Source: JAQIBY01 sp051747965
Lineage (GTDB): Bacteria > Bacteroidota > Bacteroidia > Bacteroidales > ML635J-15
Reading direction: 5' to 3'
NCBI GenBank assembly: GCA_051747965.1
Contig: JBNJGS010000007.1
Span: forward strand, 1 to 64,000
DNA: 64,000 nucleotides
Under the pieces are notes generated by a model. The model ran no database searches. It saw nothing but the letters and a program-made list of their open reading frames with translations, and was not told where the DNA came from. The position numbers were made by a program, and so were the translations under genes. Shown here one piece after another: positions 34,419-42,860 of this stretch. How positions within the stretch are numbered: the stretch's first letter is position 1; the number at the start of each line of letters is the position of its first letter.

Positions 34419-36710
34419 CTACTTTTTTTTCTTAGTTTGCTTTTTATTAATGATTTCCAGACATTCTTTATGGGTTAAATCCTCCGGTTTTTTTGCTTTT
34501 GGAATCCGGTAATTCTTCTTCTTATACGATATATATGGTCCGTAACGACCATTGAGAATTTTCATTTCAGGATCATCATCAAATGATTTGATTTCTTTTT
34601 TTCTGTTTTTTTCCTGTCCTTCTTTGATAATTTCAATGGCCCTGTCCTTTTTAATGGTATACGGATCATCCTGCGCTGTCAGGCTGAAGAATTTTTTGTC
34701 ATATCTTACATAGGGTCCATACCTTCCCACGCCAATAACAATATCATTTCCCTGAAATTCTCCGAGGTTACGTGGCAATTTAAACAGCTCAAGGGCTTCT
34801 TCCAGATTTATGCTTTCAACATTCTGGCCTTTTCTCAGACTGGCAAAGGCCGGTTTTTCCTCATCTTCGGGTGTGCCGATCTGTACATAGGGGCCATAGC
34901 GCCCGATTTTTGCCTTAACAGGTTTGCCGGTTTTGGGGTCTTTTCCAAGATCACGTTCCCAGCGTTTGCTTTTTTTCTCTTCTGTTTCTTTTAAGTTTTT
35001 GATAAAAGGATGATAGAATTCATCAATCATCTTTGTCCATTCGATATCGCCGGTGGCAATTTCATCAAATTGCTTTTCAACTTTGGCGGTAAAGCTGTAA
35101 TCCATAATTTCCTTAAAATTTTCCATCAGGAAATCATTGACAACCATACCCAGGGATGAAGGTTTCAGTCTTCCTTTATCACTCCCATAATTTTCTTTTT
35201 GCTTTGTTTCACTGAGCTTGCCATTCTGCAGGAGCACCATTTGCACCTGCCGTGTATTGCCTTCACCACTTCCCTTTTCGGCATAACCGCGTTGCTGTAT
35301 GGTTGAAATTGTGGGGGCATAGGTTGACGGCCTTCCGATACCAAGCTCTTCCATTTTCCTGACCAGGCTGGCCTCAGAATATCTTGCCGGCTGATTTGTG
35401 AAGCGTTCTGTTGCTTCTATTTTCTGGTAGGTCAGTTTCTCTCCTACTTCCATTGGTGGTAAAATGCCGCGGGGCCCCTCTTTGCTGCCTTCATCAGTTG
35501 ACTCGATATACAACTTCAGGAAACCGGGAAATTTAATCACCTCACCCTGAGCCATAAAATGATCTTTTGTCTGGCTGCAGTTGATTTTGACCTGGGTTTT
35601 TTCGATACTTGCATTTGCCATCTGAGAAGCTACAGTACGTTTCCAGATCAGCTCATACAGTCTCTTTTCCTGGGCCGATCCCCCCGCAACACGTTTATCA
35701 ATATAAGTAGGGCGAATGGCCTCGTGTGCTTCCTGCGCTCCTTTGGTTTTCCCTTTATACTGGCGGGTTTTTGAAAATTCTTTGCCAAAGTCTGCCTCGA
35801 TCACATTTTTGGCAGTATTCATCGCAAGCTTTGAGAGATTAACTGAATCGGTACGCATATAGGTAATGTGTCCTGACTCATAAAGTTTTTGTGCTACCTG
35901 CATGGTGCGCGACACAGAAAATCCCAGTTTTCTGCTGGCTTCCTGCTGCAGGGTGGATGTAGTAAAGGGTGGTGCGGGCGATTTTTTTCCCGGTTTCACC
36001 TGTACATCAGCCACTTCAAATTCTGATTTATCAAGATCAGTGAGGATTTTTTTCGTTTCACTGAGTTTTACCGGCTTTACAGAATATTCTGCCTTCACCA
36101 GCTTTTCAGCTTTATTCAAAAAATCCGCCTGAATTCTAAAAGCAGATTCAGGTTTGAATTTTGCAATTTCTCTCTCCCGCTCAACAACGAGCCTCACAGC
36201 AACAGATTGCACACGGCCGGCAGATAAATTGGGTTTGATTTTTTTCCACAGTAGCGGAGACAGATTAAAGCCCACAAGTCTGTCAAGCACGCGTCTGGCC
36301 TGTTGTGCATTAACCAGATTCACATCAATATCCCGGGGGTTTTTGATGGCATTTTGAATGGCTGATTTCGTTATCTCGTGAAATACAATACGGTGGGTTT
36401 TTGTATCCGGCAGCTTCAAAACTTCGGCCAGATGCCATGCAATGGCCTCTCCTTCACGGTCTTCATCAGAAGCGAGCCATACCTTTTTGGCGCCCTTTGT
36501 CAGCTTTTTCAATTCAGCAACAATTTTCTTCTTGTCCGGTGCTATCTCATACTGAGGCTGATAATCATTTTCAATATCTATTCCAAAATCCTTTTTAGCA
36601 AGATCTCTAATGTGGCCGAGACTGGATTTAACCAAAAAGTCTTTTCCCAGAAACCGCTTGATTGTCTGGGCTTTTGCGGGGGACTCAACAATTACTAAAT
36701 TTTCTTCCAT
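34419..36710 (-). CDS. topA: DNA topoisomerase I with C-terminal glycine-rich repeats
   Basis: A 763-residue type IA topoisomerase relaxing negative supercoils. N-terminal TOPRIM: LVIVESPAKAQTIKRFLG and ASDEDREGEAIAWHL; active-site tyrosine in GHITYMRTDS (Tyr284); strand-passage region AHEAIRPT. In place of the enterobacterial C-terminal zinc fingers it has three repeats of the type 'GRYGPY(V/I)' spaced over about residues 600-745, as in Bacteroidota and Chlamydia enzymes, and ends with a Lys tail. Divergent from the penicillin-binding protein gene with 107 bases between the starts. Confidence 0.97.
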   Translation of the reverse strand: MEENLVIVESPAKAQTIKRFLGKDFLVKSSLGHIRDLAKKDFGIDIENDYQPQYEIAPDKKKIVAELKKLTKGAKKVWLASDEDREGEAIAWHLAEVLKLPDTKTHRIVFHEITKSAIQNAIKNPRDIDVNLVNAQQARRVLDRLVGFNLSPLLWKKIKPNLSAGRVQSVAVRLVVEREREIAKFKPESAFRIQADFLNKAEKLVKAEYSVKPVKLSETKKILTDLDKSEFEVADVQVKPGKKSPAPPFTTSTLQQEASRKLGFSVSRTMQVAQKLYESGHITYMRTDSVNLSKLAMNTAKNVIEADFGKEFSKTRQYKGKTKGAQEAHEAIRPTYIDKRVAGGSAQEKRLYELIWKRTVASQMANASIEKTQVKINCSQTKDHFMAQGEVIKFPGFLKLYIESTDEGSKEGPRGILPPMEVGEKLTYQKIEATERFTNQPARYSEASLVRKMEELGIGRPSTYAPTISTIQQRGYAEKGSGEGNTRQVQMVLLQNGKLSETKQKENYGSDKGRLKPSSLGMVVNDFLMENFKEIMDYSFTAKVEKQFDEIATGDIEWTKMIDEFYHPFIKNLKETEEKKSKRWERDLGKDPKTGKPVKAKIGRYGPYVQIGTPEDEEKPAFASLRKGQNVESINLEEALELFKLPRNLGEFQGNDIVIGVGRYGPYVRYDKKFFSLTAQDDPYTIKKDRAIEIIKEGQEKNRKKEIKSFDDDPEMKILNGRYGPYISYKKKNYRIPKAKKPEDLTHKECLEIINKKQTKKKK

Positions 36711-36817
36711 AGTGTTCCCAATTTCCCTAATTTTTTTACAAAGAAAAGAAATTAGTTTGCTATGTTCAAATTAAAAACATTTTAACTAATTTAGTCATTT
36801 AAGATTTAGCTAGCATA

Positions 36818-39151
36818 ATGGAGAAAAACAAAACATATTCAAAACGTTTCAGGAAGCGGTTTCTGCTAATATTTTGGTCGATAATCAGCCTGCTGATTTT
36901 GGGCTTAATTTTTTATTTTATCATGATCGCCAATGGCAAAATGGGACATATGCCAAGTTTCGAACAACTGGAGAATCCCAAAACTGATCTGGCAACTCAA
37001 ATAATTTCAGCCGATCAGGAGCTCCTGGGTAGTTATTTCAGGGAAAACCGAACCAATACCGAGTATGACAGTTTATCACCGCACATTGTCGACGCTCTGT
37101 TAGCCACAGAGGACATTCGTTTCAGGCAACACTCAGGCATTGATATAAGGGCTTTGGGCAGGGTTGCCTCAGGTGTAATTAGTGGCAATCTCAAAGGCGG
37201 CGGAAGTACAATCTCACAACAGTTATCCAAATTGATTTTTCCGAGAGAAGATCTTGACAACAACCTAAAGCTGATAAACAGAAAACTCAGAGAGTGGGTA
37301 ATAGCAGTTAAACTCGAAAAATCTTACACCAAGGAAGAAATTATTGCCATGTACCTCACGCAGTTTGATTATTTGAATCTTGCCGTTGGTATAGAATCTG
37401 CTTCCCGTGTTTATTTCAGCACTACGCCCGATTCACTGAACCTTCAGGAATCAGCCATGCTTGTGGGTATGCTGCAGAATCCTTCAAAATATAATCCGCT
37501 TCGTTATCCGGAAAAAACCAAAACACGCAGAAATACCGTCCTCAACCAGATGGAAAAGTATGACTTTATTGAGGAGTCAGTTTGTGATTCTGTCAAACAA
37601 TTGCCTCTGGGCATCAATTTTAACAGAGTTGATCACAACACAGGCAAGGCAACCTATTTCAGAGAGTTTCTTCGACAGTGGCTGACAGCGAATAAGCCTG
37701 CACCGGAACAATACATTGACAAGCGGCATTTCATAGAAGACAGTATCAGCTGGGAAAATGATCCGAGTTATGGCTGGTGTAAGAAAAATACAAAAGCTGA
37801 TGGTAGTAATTATGACATCTACAGTGACGGCCTGAGAATTTATACCACCCTTGATTCCCGTATGCAGAGATATGCTGAAGAAGCTGTCCGGGAGCACATG
37901 GGCGGATTTCTGCAGCCGGCTTTCGACAAGGAGCAAGAGGGTCGCAGTAAGGCCCCGTTTTCTTATCAGATGACGAACAGCGAAATTGGAAAAATCATGC
38001 ACAACTCCAAAAGGCGTTCAGAACGCTACAGGGAAATGAAAGCCCGGGACATAAGCGAAGACAGCATAGATGCGGCTTTTGAAACAGAGGTTCCCATGCA
38101 GGTGTTCAGTTGGGATGGCGATATAGATACCGTGATGACCCCGATGGATTCAATCCGCTATTACAAGCAATATTTACGTGCAGGATTCATGAGCATGGAA
38201 CCGCACACAGGCTATGTAAAGGCTTATGTCGGAGGAAACAGTTACAGCCATTTTCGCTACGACATGGTTTCACTGGCCAGACGACAAGTGGGTTCAACAT
38301 TTAAGCCTTTCATTTATACACTTGCGATGCAAAACGGATATTCTCCTTGTTATGAGGTGCCCAATATCGAAGTGAGTTTTAAAATGCCGGAAGACCAGGA
38401 ACCGGAATTTTACACCCCCAAATACTCCAGTTCAAAGCGAGAAGGTGAAATGGTTAGTTTGAAATACGGTCTTGCCAATTCCCTGAATCAAATATCAGCC
38501 TGGGTATTAAAGCAATTTTCTCCCGAAGCTGTTCTTGACCTGGCACGGTCCATGGGTGTTTCCAGCCATATAGACCCCTACCCTTCCATCTGTGTGGGAG
38601 CAGCGGAGGTAAGCCTGAAGGAAATGGTTGGCGCTTATGGTGCATGGGCAAATGAGGGTATTTATACACGGCCTGTTTATGTAACACGTATTGAAGATAA
38701 AAACGGCAATGTACTGGCACAGTTCAGACCAATTCAAAAGGAAGCAACGGATGAAGAAACAGCTTACCTGATGATAGATCTGATGAAGGGAGTTGTTGAT
38801 TCAGGAACGAGTGTTCGCCTGCGGTATAAATATGATTTCACAGCCGAGCTTGCAGGAAAAACAGGTACAACCAACAATCACTCAGACGGTTGGTTTATGG
38901 GTATCGCCCCCCGGCTTGTATCCGGTGCATGGGTTGGCGGCGAGGAGCGCAGCATACATTTCCGTGGCATCCGGCTGGGACAGGGAGCAAGCATGGCGCT
39001 TCCCATCTGGGCTCTCTACATGGAAAAGGTGTATGCCAATCCAAATCTCCCATACACACAGGAAGATGAGTTTAAAGAACCCGATCACCTGAACGTGGAA
39101 ATTGATTGTGAGAAGTGGAAGAAAGAAAACAGCAGCTCCATGCAGTTATAA
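36818..39151 (+). CDS. mrcA: class A penicillin-binding protein (transglycosylase / transpeptidase, PBP1A-like)
   Basis: A 777-residue bifunctional murein synthase. One N-terminal membrane anchor (about 15-38). Glycosyltransferase family 51 domain: LLATEDIRFRQHSGID (catalytic Glu98), GGSTISQQLSK, and EIIAMYLTQ. Transpeptidase domain: Ser493-x-x-Lys496 (GSTFK), SLN motif in LANSLNQIS, and Lys681-Thr-Gly-Thr. It polymerises lipid II and cross-links peptides in the periplasm. It is transcribed divergently from topA and converges on radA, with an 18-bp perfect palindrome between the two stops. Confidence 0.96.
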   Translation: MEKNKTYSKRFRKRFLLIFWSIISLLILGLIFYFIMIANGKMGHMPSFEQLENPKTDLATQIISADQELLGSYFRENRTNTEYDSLSPHIVDALLATEDIRFRQHSGIDIRALGRVASGVISGNLKGGGSTISQQLSKLIFPREDLDNNLKLINRKLREWVIAVKLEKSYTKEEIIAMYLTQFDYLNLAVGIESASRVYFSTTPDSLNLQESAMLVGMLQNPSKYNPLRYPEKTKTRRNTVLNQMEKYDFIEESVCDSVKQLPLGINFNRVDHNTGKATYFREFLRQWLTANKPAPEQYIDKRHFIEDSISWENDPSYGWCKKNTKADGSNYDIYSDGLRIYTTLDSRMQRYAEEAVREHMGGFLQPAFDKEQEGRSKAPFSYQMTNSEIGKIMHNSKRRSERYREMKARDISEDSIDAAFETEVPMQVFSWDGDIDTVMTPMDSIRYYKQYLRAGFMSMEPHTGYVKAYVGGNSYSHFRYDMVSLARRQVGSTFKPFIYTLAMQNGYSPCYEVPNIEVSFKMPEDQEPEFYTPKYSSSKREGEMVSLKYGLANSLNQISAWVLKQFSPEAVLDLARSMGVSSHIDPYPSICVGAAEVSLKEMVGAYGAWANEGIYTRPVYVTRIEDKNGNVLAQFRPIQKEATDEETAYLMIDLMKGVVDSGTSVRLRYKYDFTAELAGKTGTTNNHSDGWFMGIAPRLVSGAWVGGEERSIHFRGIRLGQGASMALPIWALYMEKVYANPNLPYTQEDEFKEPDHLNVEIDCEKWKKENSSSMQL

Positions 39152-39156
39152 TCCTG

Positions 39157-39174
39157 CTGCAATGATCATTGCAG
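39157..39174. repeat. perfect 18-bp palindrome between convergent genes
   Basis: A fully self-complementary 18-base sequence (CTGCAATGATCATTGCAG) lies in the 26-base gap between the stops of the penicillin-binding protein gene and radA. It could form a hairpin in transcripts from either side and so act as a weak bidirectional stop, but there is no T run; a protein-binding site is possible too. Confidence 0.6.
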
Positions 39175-39177
39175 GCA

Positions 39178-40542
39178 TTAATCTCTGAACAATGCTTTCA
39201 TCATACGGGATACAGAATTCACCTGAATGATATGTATTTTTCCTGTTTGGGGCAGATCACTATCAGATACTGAAGGAACAATGATGCGCTGAAACCCAAG
39301 TCTGTCAGCTTCGGATATTCGCTGGGCAACCCTGCTTGTGGGTCGCACTTCGCCACTGAGTCCAACTTCTCCGCAAAGAACGGTTCCTGCAGGTACGGGA
39401 ATATCCTGATCAGAAGACAAAATGGCTGCCATCAGTGGCAAATCCATTCCCGGGTCAATCAAACGAAGGCCGCCCACAATATTCACAAACACATCTTTTT
39501 GGTTGAGCCTGAAGCCGGCACGTTTTTCAAGCACTGCGAGCAGCATATTTAATCTCCGGATATCAAATCCGGTGGAGGTACGTTGGGGATTTCCGTAAAC
39601 AGCACTGCTGACCAGTGCCTGCAGCTCAATCAGCATAGGCCGCATCCCTTCAATGGTGGCTGCATAGGCAACTCCACTCAGTTGATCTGCCTTATGTGTA
39701 AGAAACATTTCTGACGGATTTGAAACCTCTTGCAATCCATTGCGTTTCATTTCAAATACGCCAATTTCCTGGGTGCTGCCAAATCGGTTTTTTCTTGCCC
39801 GAAGGATTCTGTAAAAATTGTTCTGATCTCCTTCGAACTGCATTACCAGATCAACCATGTGTTCCAGCACCATGGGGCCGGCAATATTTCCTGATTTTGT
39901 AATATGTCCGATCAGAATAAAGGACACCTGATGTTTCTTGGCAAAGCGGATAATTCTTGCAGCAGACTCCCGAATCTGAGAAATACTGCCGGCAACCGAG
40001 TCTACATCATCGCAAAAACTTGTCTGGATTGAATCGACGATTACCAGTTTTGCACCTGTTTCTTTTACATGGCTGAGGTACTTGTCAACATCTGTTTCAT
40101 CAGTAAACAAGCAATGAGATTGAGCATCACCTGTACGTTCTGCCCGCAATTTTACCTGTTGCAGGCTTTCTTCACCTGCACAATACAATGTTTTTTCATT
40201 CCTGATATCCAGCAAAAGCTGTAAAAGCAAAGTGGATTTCCCCACACCGGGCTCTCCGGCCATGAGTGCCACAGTACCCGGTACCAGACCACCTCCCAGC
40301 ACGCGATTAAATTCGTTGAAGCCAAAAGGCATGCGTTCTGCAGATGATACATTGATATCCTGCAGGCTATGGACTTTGCTGATATGCTTTTCATCATCCG
40401 TGGTATGACGGGATGAAGCGGATTTTTGTACAGTAAATTCTTTAAAACTGTTCCAGCTTTGGCAGGCAGGGCACTGTCCTATCCATTTGGCAGACTCATA
40501 ACCACATTCAGAACATACAAAGGCTTTGCGGGGTTTTGCCAT
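39178..40542 (-). CDS. radA: DNA repair ATPase RadA
   Basis: A 454-residue RecA-like protein acting on recombination intermediates by branch migration. The N-terminal C4 zinc finger is Cys10/Cys13/Cys24/Cys27; Walker A is GEPGVGKST (Lys102); the RadA-specific KNRFG motif is present (ARKNRFGSTQEIG); the C-terminal Lon-protease-like domain has LPLMAAILSSDQD and GEVGLSGEVRPTSR. Standard length. Its start lies 3 bases after the stop of the small lipoprotein gene, so the two are probably co-transcribed. Confidence 0.97.
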   Translation of the reverse strand: MAKPRKAFVCSECGYESAKWIGQCPACQSWNSFKEFTVQKSASSRHTTDDEKHISKVHSLQDINVSSAERMPFGFNEFNRVLGGGLVPGTVALMAGEPGVGKSTLLLQLLLDIRNEKTLYCAGEESLQQVKLRAERTGDAQSHCLFTDETDVDKYLSHVKETGAKLVIVDSIQTSFCDDVDSVAGSISQIRESAARIIRFAKKHQVSFILIGHITKSGNIAGPMVLEHMVDLVMQFEGDQNNFYRILRARKNRFGSTQEIGVFEMKRNGLQEVSNPSEMFLTHKADQLSGVAYAATIEGMRPMLIELQALVSSAVYGNPQRTSTGFDIRRLNMLLAVLEKRAGFRLNQKDVFVNIVGGLRLIDPGMDLPLMAAILSSDQDIPVPAGTVLCGEVGLSGEVRPTSRVAQRISEADRLGFQRIIVPSVSDSDLPQTGKIHIIQVNSVSRMMKALFRD

Positions 40543-40545
40543 GAT

Positions 40546-40953
40546 TTACATACTGGTAAATTCGCGTCGCAGGTAAGAACCCTCAACAGCTTCATCAAGA
40601 AACATGTATCTGGTAAGTACCAATACATCATCATTAATTCTGTCCACACGGAAAAAACCATTGGTGGCCATCATCTTACCATTTCCTGTTGATTCCTGTA
40701 TCTTGATGTAAGCATAGGTGAGTTCATTATCTATGGCATAATAAGCGGTATCCACCCGTGTGCCGCCTTCTGACATTTTTACAAGTGTGCCGCCGGACTG
40801 GAAGTCCCAGATTTCTTCATAGGTATCTTCAGCCATCATGGTTTCCAGCAGCCATGTACCTTCGATGTTGTTTTCGACCTTTTTGGCACATCCCCCGAAC
40901 AAAAGAGAAATGCCGGCAATGACCATGATCAGAACAGTTAATCGTTTCAGCAT
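40546..40953 (-). CDS. small lipocalin-like lipoprotein
   Basis: A 135-residue lipoprotein with lipobox FGGC (Cys22; ATG at 40953 preferred, ATG 40962 three codons earlier also possible). The mature part opens with IEGTWLLETM and has alternating beta strands, as in lipocalin-like lipoproteins of Bacteroidota. A minus-strand TATATTTG at 40976-40983 could be its -7 element. It precedes radA by 3 bases. Function unknown. Confidence 0.82.
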   Translation of the reverse strand: MLKRLTVLIMVIAGISLLFGGCAKKVENNIEGTWLLETMMAEDTYEEIWDFQSGGTLVKMSEGGTRVDTAYYAIDNELTYAYIKIQESTGNGKMMATNGFFRVDRINDDVLVLTRYMFLDEAVEGSYLRREFTSM

Positions 40954-40994
40954 AATTGACATTTTTGGTAAATGACAAATATAACAAAAATTAC

Positions 40995-41477
40995 TTATAA
41001 AAGGTTTTCAATAATACCTGAGGATGAGTAGCCTTCAAGAAAATCGATGGTTTTTACTTCGCCACCTGCCTTAATTACTGTATTATGGCCAACGATTTTT
41101 TCTATATCATAATCCCCGCCTTTAACCAGCACATCAGGCACAAGCTTTTCTATCAGGGCTGCAGGTGTATCCTCACCGAACAGCACAACAAAATCCACGA
41201 ATTCCATTGCGGCCATCACCAAAGCTCTTGATTTTTCATCCTGAAGCGGTCTGTTTTTGCCTTTGATTCGCTTAACGGAAGCATCTGAATTGATGGCCAC
41301 AATAAGATGAGATCCCATATCAGCGGCTTTGGCCAGATAAGTGACATGACCACGGTGGATGATATCGAAACAGCCATTAGTAAAGACGAGTTTGTTGATT
41401 CCCGGCCGAACTTCATGCAGCCATTGATCAAAAATACCCGGGGTCAAGATTTTATTTTCAATAGCCTGCTGATGCAT
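40995..41477 (-). CDS. rfaE2: D-glycero-beta-D-manno-heptose 1-phosphate adenylyltransferase
   Basis: A 160-residue nucleotidyltransferase that attaches AMP to heptose-1-phosphate in the route to ADP-heptose for lipopolysaccharide cores. Motifs: FTNGCFDIIHRGHVTYL (HxGH nucleotide-binding site), INSDASVKRIKGKNRP, PDVLVKGGDY and EGYSSSGII. It is the stand-alone E2 form; the kinase (E1) is not in this window. It follows panD by 2 bases, an operon arrangement I know from other Bacteroidota. Confidence 0.93.
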   Translation of the reverse strand: MHQQAIENKILTPGIFDQWLHEVRPGINKLVFTNGCFDIIHRGHVTYLAKAADMGSHLIVAINSDASVKRIKGKNRPLQDEKSRALVMAAMEFVDFVVLFGEDTPAALIEKLVPDVLVKGGDYDIEKIVGHNTVIKAGGEVKTIDFLEGYSSSGIIENLL

Positions 41478-41479
41478 TC

Positions 41480-41830
41480 TTATTCAATTGAATTATCAGA
41501 GGGATCGGGGAAAATAAATTCCGGTTTGAAGCTTTTTGCTTCTTCAAAATCCATGCTGGCATAGGAGATAATGATGACCACATCCCCAACAGTGGCCTTA
41601 CGTGCTGCAGGGCCATTCAGGGCAATAATACCGGAGCCGCGCTCGCCTTTGATAACATAGGTTTCAAGTCGCTCACCATTGTTGATATTCACCACCTGCA
41701 CTTTTTCATTTTCAATGATATTACATGCATCCATAAGGTTTTCATCAATGGTAATACTTCCCACGTACTGCAGATTTGCCTCTGTGACAGTAACTTTGTG
41801 TATTTTGGATTTGACAACTTCAATAAACAT
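41480..41830 (-). CDS. panD: aspartate 1-decarboxylase
   Basis: A 116-residue pyruvoyl enzyme making beta-alanine for pantothenate. The precursor cleaves itself between Gly24 and Ser25 in LQYVGSITID; Ser25 becomes the pyruvoyl group. Other family blocks: VVNINNGERLETYVI and GIIALNGPAARKATVGD. Its own promoter seems to lie at 41851-41879, overlapping the end of panC. It is followed at once by rfaE2. Confidence 0.96.
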   Translation of the reverse strand: MFIEVVKSKIHKVTVTEANLQYVGSITIDENLMDACNIIENEKVQVVNINNGERLETYVIKGERGSGIIALNGPAARKATVGDVVIIISYASMDFEEAKSFKPEFIFPDPSDNSIE

Positions 41831-41850
41831 AATCAGTATTTTTGTCGGTA

Positions 41851-41879
41851 CAAAGGTAACAATAATTTTATTTGGTCAA
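41851..41879 (-). promoter_or_regulatory. Bacteroidota-type promoter of panD-rfaE2
   Basis: On the minus strand TTG (41879-41877), 18 bases, then TACCTTTG (41858-41851) match the -33/-7 consensus. The -33 box lies inside the last codons of panC; the panD start is 21 bases downstream of the -7 element. Confidence 0.65.
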
Positions 41880-42713
41880 TGCGATATTATCGATCAGTCT
41901 GACATCCTCACACCATACTGCCACGCAAATTCTGAAAGCATTTCCACCTTGCCAGTTATCGGTGATATGCATAGTATCTCCATCCACTATTTCAACATAT
42001 TCGCAGCTCAAAAGTTCATTATCATCGATTTGCCGGATAATTTCGGATTTTAATTCAGAGGGTGTTAATGCCGGAAAAGTTTCAGAGGCCTGTCTTAACA
42101 CACGATATATAGCAGGGGCCTGCCTGCGTCCTTTTTCGGAAAGCCTTTGATTGCGTGAGCTCATGGCCAGTCCGTCTGCCTCTCTGACAATGGGAATTCC
42201 AATGACCTCCACATCCAGATTTTCACTTTTGGTCATTTGTCTGATAACCAACAATTGCTGAAAATCCTTTTCCCCGAAATAAGCACGGTCAGGCTTGACC
42301 ATATTAAACAAGCGATATACAACATCCGCCACACCATCGAAATGCCCGGGCCGAAAGTAGCCTTCCATGATTCTATCCAGTCCGGCAAGGTCAAAACTGT
42401 TCCGGGATTTGTCAGGATAGATATCCTCTGCATCCGGCATAAAAACAATATCCACTCCTTCAGCTTCCAGGATTTCCAGGTCTTTTTCCGGGGTACGGGG
42501 ATATTTGGCAAGATCAGATTGATCGTTGAACTGCCTTGGATTGACAAAGACAGAAACCACGCATATGCCATTATCATTTCTGGCCTGTCTAACCAGGCTA
42601 ACATGTCCGGCATGTAAAGCGCCCATGGTAGGCACAAAGCCAGTGTTTGCATGCAGGCTTTTGAGTTCACTCAGATGCCTGTTCAATTCTGCCGGATGTT
42701 TAACAATTATCAT
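41868..42713 (-). CDS. panC: pantothenate synthetase
   Basis: A 281-residue ATP-dependent ligase joining pantoate and beta-alanine. Visible motifs: FVPTMGALHAGHVSL (His34 and His37 of the HIGH-like site), VSVFVNPRQFN, YFGEKDFQQLLVIRQM, PIVREADGLAMSSRN (KMSKS-like). It lies upstream of panD on the same strand, and its own promoter is at 42730-42760. panB is not in the window. Confidence 0.97.
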   Translation of the reverse strand: MIIVKHPAELNRHLSELKSLHANTGFVPTMGALHAGHVSLVRQARNDNGICVVSVFVNPRQFNDQSDLAKYPRTPEKDLEILEAEGVDIVFMPDAEDIYPDKSRNSFDLAGLDRIMEGYFRPGHFDGVADVVYRLFNMVKPDRAYFGEKDFQQLLVIRQMTKSENLDVEVIGIPIVREADGLAMSSRNQRLSEKGRRQAPAIYRVLRQASETFPALTPSELKSEIIRQIDDNELLSCEYVEIVDGDTMHITDNWQGGNAFRICVAVWCEDVRLIDNIALTK

Positions 42714-42729
42714 GTGTTGATATTTTTGG

Positions 42730-42760
42730 CAAAGATACCGCTTTCATCTTTAGCGGACAA
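42730..42760 (-). promoter_or_regulatory. Bacteroidota-type promoter of panC
   Basis: On the minus strand TTG (42760-42758), 20 bases, then TATCTTTG (42737-42730) fit the consensus. The panC start is 16 bases past the -7 element, giving a very short leader. Confidence 0.7.
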
Positions 42761-42800
42761 AAATCAGCCGCAGGGAATTAACGAAAGAGGAGCTCACGAA

Positions 42801-42831
42801 TTGCATATTCATCAAATTTTATTTACTTTTG
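42801..42831 (+). promoter_or_regulatory. Bacteroidota-type promoter of the plus-strand block
   Basis: TTG at 42801-42803, 20 bases, then TACTTTTG at 42824-42831. It is 29 bases upstream of the start at 42861 and diverges from the panC promoter. It may drive the whole block up to tsaE. Confidence 0.7.
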
Positions 42832-42860
42832 TAAGATATTAACTATACTTGCGGATTATC

